Origin: Stenurella melanura
Lineage: Eukaryota; Arthropoda; Insecta; Coleoptera; Cerambycidae
DNA length: 64,000 bases
Direction: 5' to 3'
Assembly (NCBI GenBank): GCA_963583905.1
Contig: OY757317.1
Span: forward strand, 94,156,722-94,220,721
This document shows positions 18,414 through 30,734 of this stretch, one piece after another. Positions within the stretch are counted from its first letter, which is position 1. The number at the start of each line of letters is the position of its first letter. The translations under genes and the position numbers were made by a program. Under the pieces are notes generated by a model. That model did no database searches. It saw only the letters and a list, made by a program, of their open reading frames with translations, and had not been told where the DNA came from.

Positions 18414-20951
18414 TAGTAGAGTTCAAAACCAGATCTATCTCGACTTCCGTGGAACATTGAAAGGTAAAAATGTGTTGATTACGTTGTTGCATAGTATTTG
18501 GCTTGTATATACACCCCCTAAATTCGTCTGGCGATATCGGTGTCCAAACAACCCCCAAGGGTGAAAAAGTAAAAAAACTAGAAAATTAGATTTTTCCCTA
18601 GTCTTTCTAACAGTTTTCAAATTTTTGTTTTATTATGTATAATAATAAAGTTATAGTAAATTATATGTGAAGAAATTGCATTAGTTGAAGCGGATAATGG
18701 TTGTTATAGACCTATGTAACTTCCTTATTATGCATATACTCATTTTACTATTTTCGCAAATTCATTACACTCCTGACTGTAGGTAGACGAACGAAAATTT
18801 TAGAAAATTGATAAGAATAAAAGTTGTATCCTGTACTATCTAGATTATAATCGTTTTTTGATTTTTATATTCCGCGTATAAATAAGAAAGTTATAAAAGA
18901 AATACTAACCTGTTGACAGAATTCCCGCAGCACCCCTGTTGCAGCTATCGCAAGATCTGTCTATTTCCCTCTCACTCTCACTCGCTGCTCGCATAGGCGT
19001 AAAAGTATTGCCATTTAAATTTATTCATTAGAAATTAGCCTGGATAATGTGATATAACAACAATAATTTAGGACGTAATTGTCCTAACAAAAATAAGTTA
19101 AAAATACATTAACGCAGATACTATTGACCTAAATTACATAGTTTTTAAAATATAAAATAATGAATTTTGGGAGGAAAAACTACTTTTATAACAAATAATT
19201 ATTTACCCACACCCTTTACTTGTCTTAATAATAATAATAATATAGGAGGCGTGTGAAATGCCACAATAATAATAAGACACATTGATTATTTATAAACCAA
19301 GTAAGAATAATACTAAAGAAATAAAATTGATGTTGAAGTTATTACAAGGTAATACATTTTCATATTAATTGAAAAATGCACATTATAATAAAATACAAAA
19401 GTAATGATCTCAGAAATCATCATTTTACTAATATAATTCATCGTCCGCTTCTTCATCTACAACTGTAATTTTGTCTGTGTATCAATTTATATTTTTTGCA
19501 CTGGCACCTCATGGTTGAGCATCCTGAAATGACGTTTATTAAAAAACGTTGTTTAAACGATTTGCAATATTTTTACCTGTTTTACAATAACAAAATGACA
19601 TTTCTGCAGCCAGCGTTGGCATTTGGCGATTTATTTGTCCATATAATAAATTGGTAAAATGCTCTCAAACAGTGTTGATTCAAGGCGTCACTTATAGGGG
19701 GGCAATTTGTCTATACTGAATTGAAATCAAATTGAGATGCCATCTTCGCCCTCAAATCATTAATATTATTGCAATTAGTGGGAGAGTACAGTAACATGCA
19801 AAACTTTTCCAACTCCTTAAATTTTGTTACTTCTAAAGAAACATACTTTTCACGTGAACGCGATAGCAACTGCAATTTGTTTCAAAGATTTTCCACGAAT
19901 AGTATATTTTATTTTAAAATGTTGTCGATATTGATAGAATTTATATATCTATTATTTTCATTTGTGCTGTCTGCATGTAAACATTTACGTCAAGACTTTC
20001 TATAAAATGAAGTAAGAGAACCAGTACATCAGTATCCTTACAGCTTATATTATAATGCATTCTGCAAAACCTTCAGATTTGGCTGACATGTGCAACAATA
20101 TTCTAGTATCTGCCTTTTCATGATTAAAAGATAATAATGTCCTTGAATTAAGTGATTTTCGACTTTTAATCGGCAATTTAAATTCCGCATTTAATTCATA
20201 TTCGGTATTACTTGATGAAGACTCCATATTTCACAATAATGTTATAAATATATAACAATATCTAATTAAACACCACTAAAAACATGTGATAAAACAATAT
20301 TCTACACAGGAGTATGCATTCATATGTGAGCATATACAGCTTCACGGGCCGAGGTGACGAGCGGGAAGACGTGTTAAAGTGCGAGGGAAAACGACAGAGT
20401 AGAGATAGTTGCAACTGGGGGTTGAATTACATTTTTAACAACAACTAATAGTTTTTTTCATAACTCGCTCATTTATAATCCAAAAGTAAAACCAAAAATA
20501 CTGGTCTAATCCAGGTAGCGTAGACTACAACTTTTATTCTTGTCAATTTTTTCAAATTTTCGTTCGTCTGCCTACAATCACAAGTGGAATGAATTTACGA
20601 AAATAGCAAAATGAATATTTGCGCGATAAGAGAACTATGCTAGTTTTTAGGAAACAGTGTACGCTTTAAACAATACACATCTCTTACCTATAAATAGCCA
20701 TAATTTTGTTACCATATATAATTTATCAAAAATAAAAAAATTGGCAGGAAGATGAGATAAATATCTAATTTTTCGTGTTTTTCGGTTTTTCACCCCTAGG
20801 GGGTGCTTGGACACCGGTATCGCCAGACGAATTTAGGGGGTGTATATACATGTTAGGTACTATATAATAAAGTACTCAGTACATTTTTACCTTTCAATGT
20901 TCCACGGAACATGTTTCTAGACGACTTTTTCGTGTTCTGAGTCTCTACTAA
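18414..20951. mobile_element. 2.5-kb element with about 500-bp imperfect TIRs
   Basis: The sequence at 18,414-19,000 is the imperfect inverted copy of 20,320-20,951. Landmarks are TAGTAGAG at the ends, CCGTGGAACATTGAAAGGTA, ACACCCCCTAAATTCGTCTG with GCGATA and CGGTGTCCAA, GACGAACGAAAATTT, and ACAAGAATAAAAGTTGT. The body between the TIRs carries one decayed spliced gene on the minus strand (19,428-20,227). The target duplication is unresolved. Long TIRs flanking a single gene make it a candidate autonomous-derived DNA transposon of an unfamiliar class. Confidence 0.75.
19428..20227 (-). pseudogene. Decayed spliced transposon-associated gene (HEKADTR / DTDVLVL family)
   Basis: Minus-strand pieces in order: MESSSSNTEYELNAEF... 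through HEKADTRILLHMSA (20,227-20,045); CKDTDVLVLLLHFIESLDVN in a shifted frame (about 20,035-19,945); LEKFCMLLYSP (about 19,830-19,790); NCPPISDALNQHCLRAFYQF (about 19,700-19,640); CYCKTG|CSTMRCQCKKYK spanning an intron; and an acidic end TDKITVVDEEADDELY with TAG at 19,430. The intron (19,576-19,524) has GTAAAA...TTTCAG borders and is 53 bp. From memory this order (HEEADTR, DTDVLVL, NLPPT-DAL-QH, CGC-KGC-RC-CKK, acidic tail) matches a protein family common in arthropod, cnidarian and echinoderm mobile DNA. I know no name or enzymatic role for it. At least three frame breaks are present. Confidence 0.75.
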
Positions 20952-21510
20952 AACAAAATGCAAGCCATAATAAAAATTTCCTACGGTCTGTTTTTATTCG
21001 ATGCCGTATACTCCATGTATCCGCCCTGCACAGTCATGATTTCCCGAGAAAGTCATTGTGACATAATAGTATTATCTATGCATTATAAATACTTTATCAT
21101 CAGTTCGGCCACAGTGTATACCGCTGTTCGCCAAAGCCTGCTAGGCTAGGTTGTTTGCAAAACTAGAGGTGAATGGAACAGAATTCATCCAGAGGCGTAC
21201 TGGCCAAGGGACAGGCAAATCCTGCCAAATTATGCGTGTTAAACTATTGTTGTGGTTGAATAACTGACCCAAGTTAATTTGATTATAAAATTGTTTACAA
21301 CATTTTATGAATTCGTAATATATCGCGTCTAGCTAGGAGCGAGAGGAGCAATTTTACAAGTGGAACTGAGATATTGGAGACTGGATCAAAGTATGTTTAC
21401 AATGTGTTTTATTTTTTGGGGAGTAACAGTCACGTATGTACAAAAAAATTAACAGGTGAAAGGGAGGGTGCAAAATTAATTTGCACAGAAAGTGGGCCAT
21501 GGTTTCATTT
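20952..21510. other. No gene recognised
   Basis: Short open frames only (for example 20,958-21,149). None has a recognisable motif or splice context. Confidence 0.4.
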
Positions 21511-21725
21511 TACTTCCTTTGTTTGCCGTAGGGAAGTGAAAAAATCACCTTCCGAGATCTTTTAGGGTTTTCACGTTTTAGATCATGTAGATTACAGAAA
21601 TGAAGGTCTTTTAATTTCGTTGGTCTGTCGGATGTCTGTTGGCTTTATATTAATCTAAAAAACTATTTAACGGAGAACAGTCAAACTTAGTAGGTAGTTC
21701 ATGCTACTGCCAGCGAAGAAATTGG
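21511..21725 (+). repeat. Terminal-hairpin family, 5' fragment
   Basis: It contains ACTTCC...GGAAGTG, then ATCATGTAGATTACAGAAAT, a TCTGTCGG tract and GAGAACAGTCAAACTTAGTA, parallel to 3,859-4,060. It stops where the 1,472-bp element begins. Confidence 0.7.
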
Positions 21726-21728
21726 TAG

Positions 21729-23200
21729 CCCAGGTAACAATTTAAATACCTTTTAGATCTATTTAGGTTTTGTCAGTGTTTTATAGCGGCCACCTCATAA
21801 ACCACTGATTTATGTCAGATTTATTAAATGCCAAATGCACTTAAAGATAGTTTTGTCTTAAAGAATGTTTTAAAAAGGCCCTCAGGAACTTACATTAAAA
21901 CTAAATTATCTTTTAATATCTATTGGCTTATGATTTACTTATCAAGGTATTTGTCAAGCCTTCAATAAAACTTTATAGCTGTTAAGTTCAAATTAGGTGG
22001 ATCAAGTTTTATAGAGATTAAGAAAATATTGAGGTTTTACCATTGCTTTAGGAAATTAATTTAAGGTGGTTGTTAATACTGGGCTATAAATCTAATATTC
22101 TTTGAAATTACTAAGTTTCAGGACGAACCTTTATAAAACCAACTGCTTGCTAGTTTTAATGAAACAAACATCTGTAATAAATCAGTCTTAAACATAAAAG
22201 AATTTGGTTTATCTTTGCCCAGAGTTTTAGGTTATATTATCTAAGCATCATAAATTCTATAGGTTTTAAAGCGGTTGTGTTATGTGCTTTAAAATTGGTT
22301 TTAAGATAAGCCTACAAGTTTTAAAAAATATATTAAGACCAATGAGGCTTAAAATATACTTTTTCAAAAATATATCGACATATTTAAAGAGCAATTGATA
22401 ATGCAATTTTAAGACAAAACATGTTTGAAGTAGAATTATTCACAGCTTATAGGGTTTATACATAGCCGCCATTATTGGGAATGTCCCAGGCTGAACAAAA
22501 AAATGTAATTTGTATCTAATAGAAACGTTTTTTAAACACAATTTACATATACTAAACCATATTATGGGCAGATGCTAAAAGCTCTCTTTACTTCTTAAGT
22601 AAAAAAAAAATAATTATTTATATACATTTCTTTTAAATTGTGTTTTTAGGGAGCGCGCGAATTTTTAAGAACTATCTAATACATGCTTTACAGTAAACTT
22701 AGCCTCGTTGAAAAGTTTAGCCCACTATTAGTAGTCCCATGAATTCGTTACAAGTAGTCAATCTTTAACTGTTTTTCTGAATTGTTCTTAGTAATCGCCA
22801 ATTGTCCATTTTATAACTTATATATAACTATAGCGGTTGATAGTACATGTAAAATAGATTTATTTGCATTTATTTTTACTTCATTAAATACACAAAGTCC
22901 GCTCAAAGCGGTCTTTTAAGTTTTGATATAGTGCCTATCCTAAACCAAGTATGGTTTTATGATACTCTTCAGATACTCTCTGAGTAAAGCTTTAGATAAT
23001 TCATTAAAACTTGAAAGTATTATTGGTAGTTTTAATAATAGGCATGTAGGCCCTTCTCTGGGTGGGCCTCTGTACTCTTATAAAGGTTTTAAATCGGCTT
23101 CATAGAGTCCTTCCAAACTAGTTACGTTATAAGTACTCTTGGAAATAAGTTTTTAGGACAACTTATAGATTATTTTTTAAAACTACAATTGTTACTTGGG
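21729..23200. mobile_element. 1,472-bp element, TIR CCCAGGTAACAATT, TAG duplication
   Basis: The left end CCCAGGTAACAATT and right end AATTGTTACTTGGG are inverted repeats with 13 of 14 matches, flanked by TAG at 21,726-21,728 and 23,201-23,203. The interior is crowded with TTTTAAG, CTTATAAAACTT and related short AT motifs in both orientations, like the subterminal arrays of the AATATT element. No coding region is seen. It is probably non-autonomous. Confidence 0.75.
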
Positions 23201-25157
23201 TAGTAACCCGTTCATGATGAATGCAAACGAACTCAATATTTATTATAATAATTTTAACTATGATAATAATAACATAGATAATTTACAAAAAAAATTTGTA
23301 ACAAGCCATTCGGTATCGCGTGTTCTATTATTTGTGAACGATTTGAAACATTCTAGTGCTGATGTGTCATATCCACGATACCTTATTCTTATAACCTATT
23401 ATATAATTTTCGCATAGACGTTTCACACACCATATTTTTTTTAAGTTTGACGACATTTTGTTTTACATTCCGCCCACGATAACTTTTTAAAATACTTTTT
23501 TACTGCGAAAAACCTACCAAAAAATTAAATCAAATCAAAAAGGATTATATATTTCTAGCTCAAATCCCCTCAAGACTGGTATTGTTAGATTTTATAAAAT
23601 ATTCTTGCAACTACAAACTGATCAGCTTTTTGACAGTCTAAATCCAACTAGCAATTTGATATTTTATAATAGTTGTAGAAATGTTTCTGACACTTTTATA
23701 AAATAAAATAACTCTCAGAAACACTTTCATAACGTTTTTACAGCAGCTATAAATGCAAAATTGGCACCAAATATTTCAGTCGCTGTTGATATTCAGTAAC
23801 GCCTATTGGAACCATTAGAAAATAATTATATAAACATTTCCACAGGCCTTATGAAAATTTAGTACCATCACTATATAGCACTTTTAGTAAAAGCTTAATT
23901 TAATTGTGCTATAAAACACACTTCACTGTTTGTCAAATTACTGCTATAAAACAACTAAACAACTATTTAATAAGAGTTTTTAAATAGTCATTATTAAAAT
24001 AAATGCTGCTTTACAATACTACATACTAATACTATAAAATAATTTCTTAAATGTATCCTATAACTTGCAAGACGTATTTTTGATACTAAAAGCATTGTGA
24101 TAATACTAGGTATCAAATAACCAATAATAATTATTTGAGAGACTTGTTCTGGCTTACAACGACTGCAAATTTTTGACGCTGAGGAAAATTTACTGTGAAC
24201 TATGGCCATGTTCTTATTAACGCGCCCCACGTTTATTGGCGATTTCTAACAATTTTTGAAATTTCATAAATATCGATTTTATGAATTTGATTTTTTTTGC
24301 AATGTAAATTACACTAATTTGTTTTAGTAGTCATAACTGTATAGTTCGCACGTTCCTAACTCCATATATTCTAATAAACATTTGATATTTAAAATTTTCG
24401 TTTCTTTCATACTTCCCATCACGAACGCTGGCATTTTAGGATGGCTTCCCTCTATAAAATACTTTTGTGTTAGTAGCAAGGTTTCAAGATATTTAAACTA
24501 TTATGTCATTACTATAAGACATCTATATAATGCGCCTTATTGTTACCTGTTAGGACGGAGTTTTAAATGCAACTATGGGTACAGAATTGCTTCAATTTGC
24601 ATAAAAATAACCTAAAAATTGGTAGCAGTAAATCACCCTATTTACAGAGTTGTTTATTTATGATTTATATATTGCTAAAAACATGTAGTTACTTTTACTA
24701 GTAGAAGCATCAGTACTTTGGCATATGACCTGCTATGTTAATAGTGCAGTGAGTGGAATGCATCATGTTTCATTATACAGCAGTATAAGTTGTGTCTTAT
24801 TGCCAAAACCTACGCTGTTAATACATGTAACTAATATTTTTATAACCACGTTTTCTAATGTCCTAAATCTGATGTTTTTAGTTTCCCCGATATATGATCT
24901 GACAAGATCTGCTTCGCTCTGTCAATATTGGAGAATAATTTCTCTATAAACTTGTATACTTTAATTATGACTAAATATAAATACACAGCTAATGCAGGAA
25001 ATCAATTTTCTCAAATCAGTTCTATTGTGTTGTTAGCCACAACATTTTTATGTTCATATTATCGTATTCTATCTTTCTATCTGATCTTTACCATCTTAAT
25101 TTTTATCAGCTCGATTTATTGATTCAAAACATAACATTTTATTCTTAATTTGGAAGG

Positions 25158-25268
25158 CGGAAATTGAAACCGATTGTCTCAAAGAAACGACATACAGGGT
25201 GAGTAAACTATCCCTTCGGACCTCTTTTTCTCATCACGCGCAAAAAAAATTGTTACCGCGAGATAGGG
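25158..25268 (-). repeat. Dispersed repeat containing CACCCTGTATG, copy B
   Basis: This is the inverted copy of 2,554-2,664, including CATACAGGGTGAGTAAACTA and CGCGCAAAAAAAATTGTTAC. The two copies differ by only a few substitutions and small indels. Confidence 0.85.
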
Positions 25269-25625
25269 CCCTTCCCAGCAATTCCACTGTAAATGGATAT
25301 TTACCCGTGGAACGTTTAATAAATAAAAACAAAACAAAATGAAAGCTGCCAGAATCAGAAACAGAAGAAGCAGAAAACTTAGAAGAAGAAAAATAAGGAG
25401 ATGACGACAGATGGAAACTGAAAAGAAGCATCTCGCAAACACCTGCACACCCCAACCCATGATGACAGATGAAAACTTAATAGAAGCATGGAAACTTAAA
25501 AGAAGCATCTCACAAACACCTATACTTCCCATCCTATATTCCCACCCCATGCGTCATGCGGCTCTCGCTGCTGACAATAAGCATGTCCAATATCCAACTC
25601 GGCGTATATGCAGCCGGTCCAGCGG

Positions 25626-25767
25626 TATATAAAACATCCGAGATTTGGTTCCGGCACGCGGTTCGGTCGTGTTCGATGGACGACCAAGCTGCATGTTGGA
25701 ACGAACCTCCATAGATGCCCGGAATTGGCAGCAATGTTCATCTTACGCTGGCAAATCAATCAATCAA
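25626..25767 (+). promoter_or_regulatory. Possible core promoter and first exon
   Basis: TATATAAAA at 25,626-25,634 lies about 30 bases ahead of a GTTCGGTCGTG initiator-like stretch (25,661) in an unusually GC-rich island (about 25,540-25,740). Two ATGs follow, at 25,676 and 25,735. The second opens MFILRWQINQS and reaches a donor-like CAA|GTAAAC at 25,768. This combination resembles a short first exon of an insect gene. No downstream exon was found, and the block may be carried by a mobile element. Confidence 0.25.
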
Positions 25768-26250
25768 GTAAACAATTTTGTTTTGTAGTGACTTTGTTGT
25801 TGTTTCCATATTACAGCAAATGCAGTGCTATAAAATAATTAAATAACATACTCTGGAACAACAATTTATTTTTAAAAGCTGTATAACTGTTTTGGAAGAT
25901 GATAAGAAATAACTATAAAATAATTCCAGTGCATATTTATAATGGTGCTAAAATACTGCTGAACATTACTAAGAAGGCGTTGGAAAACTATTAGTTTTAT
26001 GAGCTGAAATGTTTTACAACTTAGTCACGGAAACATTTATAAAATAATTTCTTAACTATATTATAAGATATTTTATAATTTTGCTGTAGAAACGTTTTAA
26101 TTATAAGTGTATAAAATAGTTCAGTTTCAGACAACAAAATGGTATCTTCTGAAATTCTAATATCATCAATTAGCATTAATACAATAACAATAAAACAAAA
26201 TAATCGTAGAACATTTAAATTATAAAACAATGTTGCTGATTGGGCGACTT

Positions 26251-27394
26251 AAGGCGATTCAATTTTTTAATCATATTTGATAAATAACTAAGACATAATT
26301 TACAATATTGTTAATTCCAAAAATCAAGTTACTTGTTTGTTTATTCGTTCCCAGTTAGTTGTTCCAAGTACGTTCATGCACGCTGCATGTATATACCAAA
26401 GCAAGAACAGATGATGACCGATTGCCGTCGTATTGGCCATATACAGTTTATAATATGATCATGATTAGTCGACAGGAAATCACCACATTCCACGCATTGC
26501 GTACTTCGCAGCTTGTCTTACCTACTATTCGGAGGGAGGACAGCACACCTCTCGTATCTAACATACCTTATTTACTCAAGACTGTATTAATAAAACTGGT
26601 CTTAGAATTGTTTGTTCTATCTCGACTATTTCCGCAAGTTGGGTGGCTAGACGCTATCGGGAAAAAAGCTGTCAGGATTGTTGTTTAAATGTTAGCGTAC
26701 AGGGTGGCGGTAATAGGGTGGGTGGTGGTAATAGGGTGGCCCTTAGCTACAGGTGTGGAATATATATTTTTTTAAATGTGATCCTCCCACCCTCACCCAC
26801 TCATTCTGTTTTAATATAAGAAGAAAAAAATCACCCAAGATTTTGGGTGGTAAGCTCAACCCCTTCCCGTGCCTCAAAAGAGGTGAATTTTCCTATGTGT
26901 TTCTTATGGGTAAAAGACATTTTTTCGTAAATTTGCTATAGAATCGTCAAAATAAAATGTTGTGACACAAAAATCGCACACAAGTCTCCTCTTTAGAATT
27001 GTCCAGAGGATACGAATTAATCATTCTTTTTTTAATTAAAGGCTCAAAAGACTCTTTTATTGGGCCCCAAAGTGACCCTCGGCAAAAGTAGAGTATCGCA
27101 TAGTTTTTACATTTATTATCGTTTATTTGAGATTCTCTTTGCACAAATTGTTATTAATTAGTTACATTACATATTATTGTTATTAATATTTTAATGTTAA
27201 TCAAATTATTTAAATAATAATATACTTAAACAATTACATTTTGCCATAAATCTGTAACATTTTCCGTTTTTTACAATTGTCCAAGGAATACTTTTTCAAA
27301 CTATACCTCATAAAAACTATTGATTTTCAAAATGACCACATCGCGTATTTTTGACGTTTATTATTACTTATTTGTCATCACAGAAATTATTTAG
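26251..27394. other. No gene recognised; small tandem repeat
   Basis: At 26,699-26,745 a CAGGGTGG end runs into GGCGGTAATAGGGTGG / GGTGGTAATAGGGTGG, a two-unit tandem repeat of about 20 bases. The open frame at 26,359-26,688 (109 codons) has no motif I know. Confidence 0.4.
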
Positions 27395-27720
27395 TGTAAG
27401 ATTGGGCGAACATCAAAATTACATCAGAAAAAATGAAGATCTGCGAACACGCTTGGGAGAACGGACATAGAATAAACTGGGACTCGACAAAAATTTTAAC
27501 AAGAGGCAGATAGTAAAAAAAGAAAAATTAAAAAATCCGCGATAACATTATTGAATGAGGATAGATGCGTGTCGAATTGTTCCGTAGATGTCTGTACAAC
27601 TTGGTTGCCAATGTTAAAAGAAGAACTTGTATAAAACCTAAAAAAACGGTTAACTATATCAACAGTTCTATGTAAATAGTAAGTATCTATAGATATTGAA
27701 TATAACAAACATTATTAAAA
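27395..27720 (+). pseudogene. Penelope-like element, C-terminal coding end and 3' tail
   Basis: Plus-strand reading gives CEHAWENGHRINWDSTKILT, then, after a frame break, EADSKKRKIKKSAITLLNED and CSVDVCTTWLPMLKEEL. This is the usual order at the C terminus of Penelope-like retroelement proteins, just after the GIY-YIG core (HA/S-x-x-x-GH-x-I/F-N/D-W, then a K/R-rich S-A-I/F block, then the TWLP end). The rest of the protein is absent. An inverted second copy lies at 51,780-52,272 and shares the non-coding tail (TGAATATAACAAAC). The following 27,721-27,890 resembles the element's terminal repeat, which is also present at 49.8-50.07 kb. Confidence 0.7.
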
Positions 27721-27949
27721 ATGAATTATTATTTGTTTGCTTATAATTGTATTGAAACATTCCTTATAGGATTTTGCAAACAGCAGAAAAATTAACTATC
27801 TATAAAAGAAAAACTTTGTGTAGAAATATTATTGAAATCATTGCTTTCTTTCGATAACCTGAATGAAGTGGACTATTAAATACTATCTTGCATGAAATTG
27901 CATTGTGATTTATTATTTATTAAATTACCTATCAGTTTCAAGTTCAAGT

Positions 27950-28430
27950 GTAATACTCTCTAGGATTGAAAATTTTCCCCACTTTAGAATCCGAGAAGTA
28001 GATTTCAAAATATTGCAGAATATAATCAGGGGTCATCGTTATTTTTACCCGATGTCCGTCTTTTCTGTGGCGCCCTCTATGATTGACACTATTTTGCCAT
28101 TAGAACAAAAAATGAACGCTCCACAATAACATGAAAAATGCCTCAAGAGTTAGGGAGATAGCAGCTTTTTTCATGTTGGTAATTGTTTCCATCTGATGTT
28201 AGTTTCTTCTGTGGCGCCCTCTACGATTCGCATTTTTTGCCTTCAGCATCAGAATGAGTGAACCAGAGAATGTAAAACATGACAAGGAAATATAAAAATT
28301 ACAAAGAATTTCGAAAAAAAAAAACCTTATTTCATGTAATATTCCATTTGTCATTATTTTCATTTTCACTTAACTTTTTCTGTGGCGCCCTCTAGTATTG
28401 GTACTTTTTTGACATTAGAATCGGAACGAG
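27950..28430 (+). repeat. Tandem repeat with CTGTGGCGCCCTCTA
   Basis: TTTCTGTGGCGCCCTCTA followed by ATTG...TTTTTTGACATTAGAATC...AACGAGTGA occurs at about 28,062, 28,206 and 28,376. A decayed fourth unit (CTCTCTAGGATTG...TTTAGAATCCGAG) lies at about 27,953. The period is 110-170 bases. Confidence 0.8.
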
Positions 28431-29919
28431 TGACTCCAAAAATATAAGAAATGTCACTGAAATCAAAAAATGACGTCAATTTATGGAGCCAGTGCCTTAT
28501 TTCATATAATGCTAATGCTTCATCGAACATCACTTTTATTGTTTATATTTCCGCAATAAACAAATTATCAACTGACCCATCAAAAAAACTGTTTCCAACT
28601 TTGATCTAGAGACTCTAACGAATAAAATAAGCCATCATACATGTAGTTTCATGCACAATCACTCTGGTTCCGGGTAAAGGTGTTTTTCCGCCTATTTTGC
28701 CCTGACTACATCTACGCTAATAAAGATAAAGGCTACTTAGGTTTTTTTCAACAAAAGAAAAACGTAAAATAAGAAAGTACAATGTTTCCCCTTTAAATAG
28801 ATATACAAAGACGTAGAAGAGGATATTTTTTGTTCTATTAGATTACAACTAACTTTACTAAACCACTAAAATACCCAAATCTGTCCATGTTGTTATTGAT
28901 ATAAAAATAAATGGACCAGCTGCTTCTAAAAAATACAATGAAAATAATATAAATACTGATAAAGCTTGGTATTTAACCACATTTTATCGAATGTTTTGAT
29001 AAAAATCAATAATAATAGCGGAAATAAAAATCTTTATCACCTACTCTATTTGACAAGAATTTATTACACCGGTAATAAAAAAACCGACGTGGCGGTTTGA
29101 ATACAAATAGGGAATAGATATTTTATTGTGTAACATTTCTAAAATTATGATTATCACACCCAATTATTTTAATACGACTCATTATCGAATCTAAATTTAC
29201 ATATTTACACGAGACGGCCGTCATTAGTAACGGTACGTATACATCATATTATTTTAATTCAAAACAAAATTATGAAAATACTAATTAAAAATATTCAATG
29301 AGATTATAACGCCTACTACTACGTTATCATTAAGCCAGCGATATTCAGTTTACGGTTTTTTAATTATTTGTTTATTGCTTCTTTGTATTTTAATTGCTAA
29401 TTACGAGTGGTTCCATTTGATTGAAAAATATATTTCTTATGTTATTGAGGAGTCATCGTAGTCTATCGTTTTCCAAAGTATTGCATAAGAAAATAAACAT
29501 TTTCAATTTTATATATAGTATAGGCAAATTAGCCATTTAGGGTGACAAAAATTAATAAAAGGATCATCTCCGGAATTTAAGTAGGTAATAACCTCGAGAA
29601 TGAGATGATGCATGCTTTGCATTAAAGGGAAAATTTTTAAAAATTTGGAAATACTTCTTGATTTTCGTTTTTTTTTTGTTCTAGCGGCCAAAATAATGAA
29701 AATAGAGACGAAAGTTGTAACTCTCTACGAAAAGGGTCTTTACAAATTTTTGTCTTACGTAAGCCGTTTAGAAGATAAATCGACTTGTCCACTTATAGTT
29801 TTGAACCGCTTCGAAATGCTCGAAAATTGAGAATTCTCCGGGAGTTTCGTACGACCGGGCTCATCGATCAATAATTCTTATTATTTAGAGCCCCTAAAAA
29901 ATGAAAATAACACACATTG
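28431..29919. other. No gene recognised
   Basis: AT-rich sequence. The small frames at 29,509-29,830 show no motif. Nothing structured was noticed. Confidence 0.4.
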
Positions 29920-30645
29920 TAGAGAAAAGTCCTCAGCTCTAATGTGGAACTATCACAAAATTCATAAAAAAATGTATCATAGAGAAAAAGATGGCTTAGT
30001 GAACTTTGTACAGTTGATCCACAGATTTATTCATATCTTTGCCGAGAGTCGTTAGAATGATAATTCATTTTGCTAATATATTCCTATATCATGATGTATT
30101 AATCCAATTAACACTTTATTGCAATTACTTTTGTTGGAAAAATATGCCTTGCGATCAAAGTAGAGAGTAAATTTCTCATCGATGAGTCACCTCGATATTT
30201 TGGAGTTCAATTCGCTATATCTTAATTAATAATAATAGCACAGTCGTAATTTTTGGATTATAAATATAATAAAATATATTCTTCCGAATGACTTTTAGAG
30301 TTTTTTAAATACGTGCTGTACTTTTTGAATTTGTCTACATTACTCATACACGTTCAGAAAATGCATAATTATGCAGTAAAACATACACCTTATTCGTTTC
30401 TTAACATTCTTCAATGAGATTTTCACGAAAAATAGACTGAAGTTCGTGGAATCGAATCCATGCAGTGAAAAAGCACTCATTGTTACGGGAGAAATAGGGA
30501 GGCTGCATAAAACTCAAAGATATGAATAAATCAACTGTATAAAGTTTACTAAGCCATCTTCTAACACTTTTTTCTCTATGATAAAAATTTGTATGAATTT
30601 TGTGATTAGTTCCACATTAAAGCTGAGACTTTTCTTAATTCTTAA
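29920..30645. mobile_element. MITE with inverted arms of about 120 bp
   Basis: AGAAAAGTCCTCAGCTCTAA...GATGGCTTAGTGAACTTTGT and GATTTATTCATATCTTTG at 29,920-30,043 reappear inverted at about 30,505-30,640. The loop is AT-rich and non-coding. The exact ends and the duplication are unresolved. Confidence 0.75.
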
Positions 30646-30734
30646 TTAATACTGATAGTCCATGGACAAGTTACAAAATTTAGGCCAAAACTTGCATTTT
30701 GGGTAGGACAAATTTTTTTTTATGTGTAGGGGTA

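Larger units (their letters stand above)
23468..26250. mobile_element. Candidate element with TTATAAAATAATTT subterminal arrays
   Basis: Repeated TTATAAAATA motifs, often beside GTAGAAACGTTT or GAAACATTT, cluster at 23,586-24,060 and again at 25,845-26,130 in both orientations. Possible ends are CGCCCACGATAAC at about 23,468 and GTTGCTGATTGGGCG at about 26,235, a weak TIR match. No duplication is defined. The body has no clear gene but contains the dispersed repeat at 25,158 and the promoter-like block at 25,626. Confidence 0.4.

Noticed and set aside
18313..18564. Open frames on both strands
   Set aside because: They lie in the TIR of the 2.5-kb element, which recurs inverted at 20.7-20.95 kb.
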